NCBI RefSeq assembly: GCF_016905005.1 | Contig: NZ_JADIKC010000003.1 | Span: 434,001-498,000 of the forward strand | Source: Dyella kyungheensis | GTDB lineage: Bacteria; Pseudomonadota; Gammaproteobacteria; Xanthomonadales; Rhodanobacteraceae | Direction: 5' to 3' | DNA length: 64,000 nucleotides | Part shown: one piece after another, positions 57,647 to 64,000 of the stretch | How positions within the stretch are numbered: the stretch's first letter is position 1 | Layout of the letters: each line of letters starts with the position of its first letter | The notes under the pieces: generated by a model | Database searches by the model: none | The model's input: the letters and a program-made list of their open reading frames with translations, nothing else | What the model was told of the DNA's origin: nothing | Program-made: the position numbers and the translations under genes

Positions 57647-58537
57647 CTAGGCCGCCGTTGCGGGCAGCGTGGCCACGTCGCGTCGCGGTGGGGCGCCGAA
57701 CATGCGCGAGTACTCGCGACTGAATTGAGTCGGGCTTTCATAGCCCACCTGATAGGCCGCCGACTCGGCGTTGGCCGCACCGCTCACCATCAGGTGACGG
57801 GCCTCCAGCAGGCGCAATTGCTTTTGGTACTGGAGCGGCGTCATCGACGTCAGTGCCTTGAACTGGCGATGGAACGCGGAAGGGCTGAGCTGCGCGATGG
57901 CGGCCAGATCCTCGATGCGCACCGGTTCGGAAAATTGCTCGCGCAGCGCATGGATCGCCCGGATCACGCGCTCGGCATGCCCGTTCGCCAACACCAGCCC
58001 GGCCACTTCGCTGCCGTGCGGCCCGGTGAGCAGCCAATAGCAGAGTTCGCGCATGATCATCGGCGCGATCATCGGGATGGCTTTGGGCGTGTCGATCAGG
58101 CGTACCAGGCGTAGTACGCAATCGGCCATGTTGCCCTGGAAGTGGGTGACGAACACGCCGTGCTGCACGCTGCTTACCGGTCGCGGCGGCGCCTCGATGC
58201 TTTCCATCACCTCGCGCATCACAGTGAGATCGAATTCCACGATGACGCCCAGATACGGTTCGGTGGGGCTGGCCTTCACCACGCGACTCAGCGCCGGTGT
58301 CTCCACGCTCACCACCAGCGCTTGCCCGGCCTTGTAGTCGAAGCGCTGGCCACCGAACGTGCTCCGCTTCGCCCCCTGCGCGACCACGCAGAGCGCAGGC
58401 TTGAAGATGAGATGCGACGGATGCTTTCGATGGTCCGAGCGCAGGAAGGTGAGGCCGGGGACAGGTGTTTCGACCGGACTCTGCGCCGGCTGCGCATCCG
58501 TATAGCGTGTGACGATATCGACCAGGGTGTTCGGCAT
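57647..58537 (-). CDS. AraC-family transcriptional regulator
   Basis: 296 residues. N-terminal cupin-type domain of the AraC_N kind (FKPALCVVAQGAKRSTFGGQRFDYKAGQALVVSVETPALSRVV), then two helix-turn-helix units at the C-terminus (EDLAAIAQLSPSAFHRQFKALTSMTPLQYQKQLRLLEARHLMVS, AAYQVGYESPTQFSREYSRMFG). Divergent from the SDR gene; regulator and oxidoreductase in this arrangement are commonly found together, and it probably activates the SDR gene. Confidence 0.92.
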   Translation of the reverse strand: MPNTLVDIVTRYTDAQPAQSPVETPVPGLTFLRSDHRKHPSHLIFKPALCVVAQGAKRSTFGGQRFDYKAGQALVVSVETPALSRVVKASPTEPYLGVIVEFDLTVMREVMESIEAPPRPVSSVQHGVFVTHFQGNMADCVLRLVRLIDTPKAIPMIAPMIMRELCYWLLTGPHGSEVAGLVLANGHAERVIRAIHALREQFSEPVRIEDLAAIAQLSPSAFHRQFKALTSMTPLQYQKQLRLLEARHLMVSGAANAESAAYQVGYESPTQFSREYSRMFGAPPRRDVATLPATAA

Positions 58538-58692
58538 GGGCTGCTCCCAACGTACGAGCCGATGCTAGCGCCATTTGAATCGCTGGGATGGGCCTCGAGC
58601 AGGATCAGGCAAGAATGCGCCCAGTTCCGGCATGGGGTGTCGAGCGTGGCGCGCCTAAGCTTGTGCCTGCATTCCCCACCCTGGAGACAAGC

Positions 58693-59472
58693 ATGACCGC
58701 CGTCGTTACGCGTACACCGAAAAAGAACATCGCCATCGTCACTGGCGGCAGCCGCGGACTGGGACGAAACACCGTACTGAGCCTGGCTGCGCATGGCGTT
58801 GATGTCATTTTCACTTACCGCTCGAACGAAGCGGAGGCCAGGCAGGTTGAGAAACTCGTGGCACGGGCCGGACAGCAGGCCATCGCGTTGCCCCTGGATA
58901 CCGGCAACACCGCCAGCTTCGATGCATTCGTCGATCAGCTGCCAGACGCACTCGCGACGCTCGGCGCCGAGCGATTCGATTACCTGGTCAACAACGCTGG
59001 TACCTCGCACCACGCATCGATCGAGGCCACCACCGAGCAGGACATGGACAGCCTCTACCAGGTTCATTTCAAAGGCGTGTTTTTCCTCACCCAGAAGCTG
59101 CTTCCGTTGATCAACGACGGCGGCCGCATCGTGAATGTTTCCAGCGGCCTCACCCGCGTGACCATTCCCGGCAGCGCACCGTACGCTTCCATGAAAGGCG
59201 CGATAGAAGTTCTCACCCGCTATCTGGCGAAGGAACTCGGGCCGCGCCGCATCGCCGTCAACACCGTGGCGCCGGGCGCCATCGAAACGGATTTCAGCGG
59301 CGGCATGGTGCGCGACAACCCGGAACTCAACCAACGCGTGGCCGACATGACAGCGCTTGGCCGAGCCGGCGTGCCCGACGACATCGGCCCGCTCATTGCA
59401 TCGCTACTGGGTGAGAGCCACCGCTGGGTGAATGGGCAGCGCATCGAAGCGTCGGGTGGCATGGCGCTTTAG
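58693..59472 (+). CDS. Short-chain dehydrogenase/reductase (SDR)
   Basis: 259 residues. Classical SDR: VTGGSRGLGRN (NAD(P) binding), NNAG, catalytic Ser in NVSSGL, and the YxxxK pair in YASMK. VAPGAIETDFSGG and the C-terminal RIEASGGMAL are typical. The ATG at 58693 has GGAGACAAGC before it. Target of the divergent AraC regulator by inference; substrate unknown. Confidence 0.93.
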   Translation: MTAVVTRTPKKNIAIVTGGSRGLGRNTVLSLAAHGVDVIFTYRSNEAEARQVEKLVARAGQQAIALPLDTGNTASFDAFVDQLPDALATLGAERFDYLVNNAGTSHHASIEATTEQDMDSLYQVHFKGVFFLTQKLLPLINDGGRIVNVSSGLTRVTIPGSAPYASMKGAIEVLTRYLAKELGPRRIAVNTVAPGAIETDFSGGMVRDNPELNQRVADMTALGRAGVPDDIGPLIASLLGESHRWVNGQRIEASGGMAL

Positions 59473-59481
59473 GAGGAAGGT

Positions 59482-59849
59482 CTAGGCCTGGGTATAGCCG
59501 CGGTCTTCGATGCGCGAACCTTCGTCGGATACCAGGCCGTGAACTTGAACGTACCCACCAATGAGCCACTATTGCGATGATGCCCAGGCGGTGCGGCATG
59601 TTCGGCAAGTAGAGCAGCGCCAGCTCGGCGAGCACGATCAGCGCGAAAGCCACCGCCTAGGCGCCGGCGATGACGTAGTTCGTGTGCAGGAAATCCGGCT
59701 TGTTCCAAAGTTCAGCCGGTACCTGCTCTCTCGCGTACTTCAACGTAAAAGGCGAGCGCATTGCCATCGACACCACCACGATCACCAGCAACCCGACATC
59801 CACGCATAGTCAGACGCCAATCACGGCGAGCCGTGTACCCATGAACCAC
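59482..59849 (-). pseudogene. Remnant of a multi-span membrane protein gene
   Basis: In one frame the minus strand reads WFMGTRLAVIGV, stop, LCVDVGLLVIVVVSMAMRS PFTLKYAREQVPAELWNKPDFLHTNYVIAGA, stop, AVAFALIVLAELALLYLPNMPHRLGIIAIV. The two in-frame stops are at 59810-59812 (TGA) and 59657-59659 (TAG), 51 codons apart. The hydrophobic pattern and the YAREQVP segment look like a decayed conserved membrane protein. A frame change is needed near 59560 to reach a natural-looking end at 59482. Confidence 0.6.
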
Positions 59850-60038
59850 GCTATCGCCGATGCTCTCGTCCCCATCCACGAGATAAGGCGACTGTCCACG
59901 CGGTGCCTGCTGGGTATCCAGAATATGCCTATGCTCGAACGACAGACCGCACAGCCACATGAAGGCGTAGACCTTCAACCCAAACGGGTTGTTGTCGGTC
60001 ACGCCGAAAAGATCGGGATTGGCGTAGAACGGAAGCAA
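59850..60038 (-). pseudogene. Truncated glutathione S-transferase N-terminal domain
   Basis: From an ATG at 60038 the frame reads LPFYANPDLFGVTDNNPFG LKVYAFMWLCGLSFEHRHILD and then APRGQSPYLVDGDESIGDS: the thioredoxin-like half of a Tom37/metaxin-like GST. It stops matching where the membrane-protein remnant begins, in another frame, so the helical half is lost. Probably a deletion joined two genes. Confidence 0.6.
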
Positions 60039-60675
60039 GGCCGCGGCGCGAATGCCTCATCGAATACTGAACGGCGGCGGCTTGAGCCTTGCGTGCACGG
60101 CTGCAAATGGCTTCATTTTAAGACGAAGATACTCAACGCGGCGTGTGCAAGAAATGCCGGACTGCATTGATACTGAGGGTCGGCTTCTTCCAATGTCTTC
60201 AGCCTGACACGTCATCCCATAGAGGCCCGTAAAGGGGGAGGGGAGGTGCGATCCGTGCATATCCTTATCGATGAATCCGGAACGTTCGGACCGGCGAGCC
60301 AGTCGGAAACCCTAGGCTGCAGCGCCGATCCAAGGTGTGGTGAGGGCGGCGATCAGGTGCATGAATACCATGGCAAGAGCCGTATTCAATCGGCGCCGGG
60401 GATAGCAGCCCCGTCGCGCGAGGCCTACCAAGCGTTCGCCATGTCGATACGCGCCAACTGATTGAATTGAATTAGGTTGTTTCTCCCCTGGCGAATGTCC
60501 GGCGTTTCTGGGCCTGGCTTGCTGTCCCCCTCTCCCCGTGGTCGAGTTGTTTCGCCGATTCCCTGCCTAAAAGGGGCGACCCCTAAACTTTTGCCGTGAA
60601 CCCCGGATTAAGTCTTTAGATACCCGTTGCCCCCAAGGGCGACGAGGCGGACTTACATCACGTAGGGGACTTACG
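60039..60675. other. Decayed or noncoding stretch before the YD-repeat gene
   Basis: No intact gene. A 71-codon frame at 60246-60461 (plus) opens VHILIDESGTFGPAS, which resembles the start of DUF3800 proteins but loses similarity after about 15 residues; probably another fragment. The last 200 bases contain the dyad AGGGG-CG-ACCCCT (60572-60583) and AT-rich segments and are the likely promoter region of the next gene. Confidence 0.5.
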
Positions 60676-63600
60676 ATGGTCGCAGTGGTCGCAGGGAACG
60701 GATTGGGCCTGGGCAACACCTCACTGACGCAGCTCGGTCAGTCGATGGGAGGGCAGGCGACCATTGGGCAAGGGCAGGTGGGGCAGTATGTCAACATCGC
60801 CACCGGCAACCTGATCCTGCAGAACAGCGACGAAGGGCTGATCTTCGACGGCCTGGCGCTGAACACGTTGCGTACCTACAACAGCCTGGGCCAGCTCAGT
60901 GGTAACCAGGGTTGGTTGCTTGGCTTCTCGCGGAACATCAGCGGATTGGTCGGCACGCTGAACACCGCGGGCAGTTCGATCACCCGCACGGACGATGACG
61001 GCTCCTCGGTCACCTACGTCTACGACAGCACGCGCGGCGTCTACGTCAGCAGCGGCCAGAGCGGCGCCGAAGACACGCTGTCATGGAATGCCACCTCATC
61101 GCAGTGGACCTGGACGGATGGCGCCTCGCGTCAGCAGGAAACCTATGACGCGGACGGCCAACTGCTCACCCTGGCCGACCCCACCACCGGTGCCAGCTTC
61201 AGTTTCAATTACGACGGTGGTCGCCTTAGTACGATCACAGCGGCCGATGGCGACACGCTGACGCTCGGCTACGATGGCGAGGGCCGCCTGAGCAGCCTCT
61301 CCATCAGCGAGATCCCGCCGGGCCAGAGCACGCCGGTGACGCGCCAGGAGATCGGCTACACCTACGACGCGCAGAACCGCCTCTCCTCGGTCACCACCAC
61401 GCTGACCTCGGATACCGATGCCAGCGTCGGCAGCTACACCACTACTTATACGTACGACGGCAGCAGCGACCGTATTGCGTCGATGACGCAGAGCGACGGC
61501 ACCACGGTCAGCTTCACCTACGCCGCAGGCGGCGATGGCGTGTATCGCGTGGCCACCGTCACCACCGGTAGCGGGGACGATGCACAAACCCTCACCTTCA
61601 ACTACGCGCCCGGCAGCGACATCACCACGGTAACCAACAGCCTGGGTCAGGCGTGGCAGTACGAATACAACGCTGCGGGACAGATCACCCAGGTCATTTC
61701 GCCGAACGTCAACGGTACCGGCCTTGCCACGCAGTACGCGTACGACGCCAGCGGCAATGTCACCCAGGTCACCAATCCGGATGGCGGCGTCACGAGCTAC
61801 ACCTATGACGCCAACGGCAATCGCCTGTCCGTGCAGGATGCCGATGGCAACGTCGTTGCGTACACGTACAACGACGACGATCAGGTGTTGAGCAAGACGG
61901 TATTCATCGTGCCGGCGCAGGGCGTGCAGGGGCAGGCCGGCTATGTTCCTCCTTCAGGCGCACAGACCACGTACTACGTTTACGATGGCTCTGATCGCCT
62001 GAGCTATGAGATCGATGCGCTGGGCAATGTGACCCAGTACACCTACCAGCTCACGACCGGCGGCATCACGGTGCTGGCCAGCGTCCGCCACTACCTGGGC
62101 GCGCAATATTCGCTATCCGGCTTTGGCGTGCAGAACCCGCCGACCCTCGCCGATCTGCAGAACTGGGCGTCCAGCGGCGCCGTGCAGGCCACGCTGGGCC
62201 AGACCACACGCACCGACTACACCTACGATGTACGCGGGCAGCTCGCCACGCAGACCCAGTGGAATACGGTGGATGCCAACGGCAATGGCGTATCCAACGC
62301 CTCCACCAGCATCACCACCACGACCTACGATGCGCAGGGCCGCCTGCTGCAGACGGTGACGCAGCGCAACGGCGTCAACGAGACCACCAGCTATGCCTAC
62401 GACGGCCTTGGCCGCCTGGTCAGCAGCACCGATCCGAACGGCAACGTCACCACGTACACCTATACCGATAGCAGCAACACGCTGGCCATCACGCAGGCCA
62501 ACGGATTGGTAACCACCCAGCTGCGCAACAGCGCCGGTGAACTGGTAAGCACCACCCAAACCGCCTCCGGCGCAGCCAGCCGCACGAATACCACGCTGTA
62601 CAACGCGGCAGGTCAGGCCGTAGCGGCCATCGATGCGTTGGGCAACGTCACCTACACCTTCTACGACGCGCTGGGTCGCATCGCCGGCACGGTGGACGCC
62701 AATGGCGCCATTACGTCGTATGTGTACAACGGCGAAGGGCAGCTCGTTTCCAGCACGCGCTCGGCCGCCATGATCAATACCAGCAGCTGGATCGTCGGCG
62801 GTGTGCTGTCGTCCAATATGCCAGCCGTGCTGCCGATGCCGGTGGCCACCAGCCAGGACGCCACCACCACCACGATCTATGACGCAGCTGGTCGCGCCGT
62901 GGCCAGCATCGATGGCCACAACGACGTGACCGTGATGATGTACGACGGCGCTGGCAACCTGCTTTCCACGACGAGCTACGCCACCGCTATTTCCGCCGGC
63001 GACCGCGCGTCGCTGGGTTTCCCGCCGTCGCTGACGGCGTTGGAAAACATCGTGGCGCCGAGCACGGATGATCGCACCACGCGTGCGATCTACGATGCCG
63101 ACAACCGCACCGTAGCCACCATCGATGCCACTGGCGCGGTGAAGACCTTTGTGTACGACGCCGTGGGCAACATGGTGGCCAGCCGGTCGTATCCCACGAC
63201 GCTGACCGCCGAGCAACTCAGCCAATTGGGTAGCACGCCCACCATCGACCAGCTGACGTCGATGTTCGAAACGGATGGCTATTCCATTTACGACGCGTCG
63301 GGAAATCTTCTCGCTGAAGTGGATGCGATCGGCAATGTCACTACCTTCGACAACGACGCCAACGGATTCACCACGCGCACGATCAGCTACACGCCGCCAC
63401 TTTCCGCCGAACAGATGGCTGCATTGGGCATGACGCCGACAATGGCGACCTTGCAGGGCTTCCTGGCAAGTGCCACCGGTGAGCAAGTCAGCCTCCATGT
63501 CTACGATGCCTCGGAGAGCCTGGTTGCCTCCGTCGACAACAACGGCCATGTCACGGTGAGCACCTACGACGACGATGGCCATGTCACATCCGTAACCACG

Positions 63601-64000
63601 TATGCGAACGCGCTGAACGCAAGCGCCGTGCTCGCGCTCGGCGCATCGCCGACGCTAGTCCGGTTGCGGGCGGATATCGTGCAGTCGTCGGGCGATCTGA
63701 CTACGTTGACGGCATACGATGCGTCCGGCCACGTGGTGGCAACCGTCGGCTCCGATGGAACGGCCGCAGTCATGACGTATGACGCGTCCGGCAACCAGAT
63801 CACCAGCACGGTCTACGCCAACCACCTCTCGTCGACCCAGATGACCGCGCTGGGCACCGCGCCCACGCTTGCCGCGATCAAGGCGGACATCACCGCCTCG
63901 TCCAATGATCAGACGTCGCGAACGATCTACGACAACAACGGCAACGCACTGGCGACCATTGGCGCCAACGGTTTCGTCACCTCCTATTATTACGGCGCCA
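60676..64000 (+). CDS. Giant YD-repeat (RHS-like) protein, runs off right edge
   Basis: 1108 codons visible, open at the right edge. The N-terminus MVAVVAGNGLGLGNTSLTQLG, then GQVGQYVNIATGNLILQNSDEGLIFDGLALNTLRTYNS, has no signal peptide and is the opening seen in large proteobacterial YD-repeat surface or toxin proteins. From about residue 100 come YD repeats (YDADGQLLTL, YTYDANGNRLS, TYDALGR-like YDGLGRLVSS). From residue 734 they change to a regular 71-residue repeat. RHS/YD proteins form a shell around a C-terminal toxin or act as adhesins; the C-terminus is not seen. AGGGGACTTACG precedes the ATG. Confidence 0.9.
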   Translation, partial: MVAVVAGNGLGLGNTSLTQLGQSMGGQATIGQGQVGQYVNIATGNLILQNSDEGLIFDGLALNTLRTYNSLGQLSGNQGWLLGFSRNISGLVGTLNTAGSSITRTDDDGSSVTYVYDSTRGVYVSSGQSGAEDTLSWNATSSQWTWTDGASRQQETYDADGQLLTLADPTTGASFSFNYDGGRLSTITAADGDTLTLGYDGEGRLSSLSISEIPPGQSTPVTRQEIGYTYDAQNRLSSVTTTLTSDTDASVGSYTTTYTYDGSSDRIASMTQSDGTTVSFTYAAGGDGVYRVATVTTGSGDDAQTLTFNYAPGSDITTVTNSLGQAWQYEYNAAGQITQVISPNVNGTGLATQYAYDASGNVTQVTNPDGGVTSYTYDANGNRLSVQDADGNVVAYTYNDDDQVLSKTVFIVPAQGVQGQAGYVPPSGAQTTYYVYDGSDRLSYEIDALGNVTQYTYQLTTGGITVLASVRHYLGAQYSLSGFGVQNPPTLADLQNWASSGAVQATLGQTTRTDYTYDVRGQLATQTQWNTVDANGNGVSNASTSITTTTYDAQGRLLQTVTQRNGVNETTSYAYDGLGRLVSSTDPNGNVTTYTYTDSSNTLAITQANGLVTTQLRNSAGELVSTTQTASGAASRTNTTLYNAAGQAVAAIDALGNVTYTFYDALGRIAGTVDANGAITSYVYNGEGQLVSSTRSAAMINTSSWIVGGVLSSNMPAVLPMPVATSQDATTTTIYDAAGRAVASIDGHNDVTVMMYDGAGNLLSTTSYATAISAGDRASLGFPPSLTALENIVAPSTDDRTTRAIYDADNRTVATIDATGAVKTFVYDAVGNMVASRSYPTTLTAEQLSQLGSTPTIDQLTSMFETDGYSIYDASGNLLAEVDAIGNVTTFDNDANGFTTRTISYTPPLSAEQMAALGMTPTMATLQGFLASATGEQVSLHVYDASESLVASVDNNGHVTVSTYDDDGHVTSVTTYANALNASAVLALGASPTLVRLRADIVQSSGDLTTLTAYDASGHVVATVGSDGTAAVMTYDASGNQITSTVYANHLSSTQMTALGTAPTLAAIKADITASSNDQTSRTIYDNNGNALATIGANGFVTSYYYGA
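62875..64000 (+). repeat. Tandem 213-bp (71-residue) repeats within the YD-repeat gene
   Basis: Units begin at 62875, 63088, 63286, 63499, 63712 and 63925 (the last is cut by the edge). Spacing is 213 bases except one unit of 198. Each encodes YDAxGxxVAxIDxxGxVTxxxYDxxGN, a Tyr/Ala link, then LSxxQMxALGxxPTLxxL. Protein pattern is conserved while DNA is diverged, so they are old duplications under selection. Confidence 0.88.

Noticed and set aside
60584-60610. Sigma-28-like promoter (TAAACTTT-N11-CCGGATTA) before the YD-repeat gene
   Set aside because: The -35 fits but the -10 matches only 5 of 8, unlike the motAB promoter; too weak to report as a feature.
1-64000. CRISPR arrays, prophage or insertion sequences
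   Set aside because: No regularly spaced direct repeats outside the YD gene, no transposase or phage proteins; the short inverted doublets are REP-like, not IS ends.

Overview
The window is about 65% GC with densely packed genes. It looks like a chromosomal segment of a gammaproteobacterium of the Xanthomonadales, probably Rhodanobacteraceae (Dyella/Luteibacter/Rhodanobacter type). The reasons are leucine dehydrogenase beside isovaleryl-CoA dehydrogenase, YXWGXW and DUF3011 surface proteins, inverted doublets of short palindromic (REP-like) repeats between genes, and frequent ATGA stop/start overlaps. The family-level placement is inference; no rRNA is present. I see no prophage, intact transposase, CRISPR array or integrase.

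Layout. 1-8.6 kb: acyl-CoA and branched-chain amino acid catabolism (thiolase cut by the window edge, isovaleryl-CoA dehydrogenase, leucine dehydrogenase), a lipobox-bearing subtilisin autotransporter and a FUSC-family membrane protein. 8.8-16.5 kb: two small YXWGXW surface proteins, a TetR/hydrolase pair, the fused isobutyryl-CoA mutase IcmF, a 2H phosphoesterase and a glutathione S-transferase. 16.5-26 kb: an OprD-like porin behind a probable Pho box, an ArsR regulator overlapping an unusual SRPBCC-GST fusion gene, a secreted DUF2252 protein, an Hsp70-like protein, MsrA and an M23 peptidase. 26-29 kb: motA-motB behind a textbook sigma-28 promoter. 29-37.9 kb: LysR/DOPA-dioxygenase, a large ATP-binding LuxR regulator, a DUF4242 protein, a cytochrome P460 with a Tat-exported hydrolase, a RidA protein and a DUF318 permease. 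38-43.8 kb: zwf, a HAD phosphatase, transketolase and a serine hydrolase.

44-54.7 kb is the most notable part: a complete selenocysteine module. A membrane formate dehydrogenase (alpha, beta, gamma subunits and the FdhE maturation factor) has an in-frame TGA at codon 198 followed by a bacterial SECIS hairpin. It is followed directly by selA, selB and the selenocysteine tRNA gene selC, with selD convergent. The selenoprotein and every factor needed to make it therefore lie within about 11 kb, and inverted REP-like doublets sit on both sides of selA-selB-selC.

54.7-59.5 kb: a flavin monooxygenase and TetR gene flanking a perfect 12-bp-arm palindrome, a DUF3011 protein and an AraC/SDR pair. 59.5-60.7 kb is a decayed stretch with two gene fragments. 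From 60,676 to the right edge runs the 5' part of a very large YD-repeat (RHS-like) protein that goes into a tandem 71-residue repeat combining YD motifs with an 'LGxxPT' linker.
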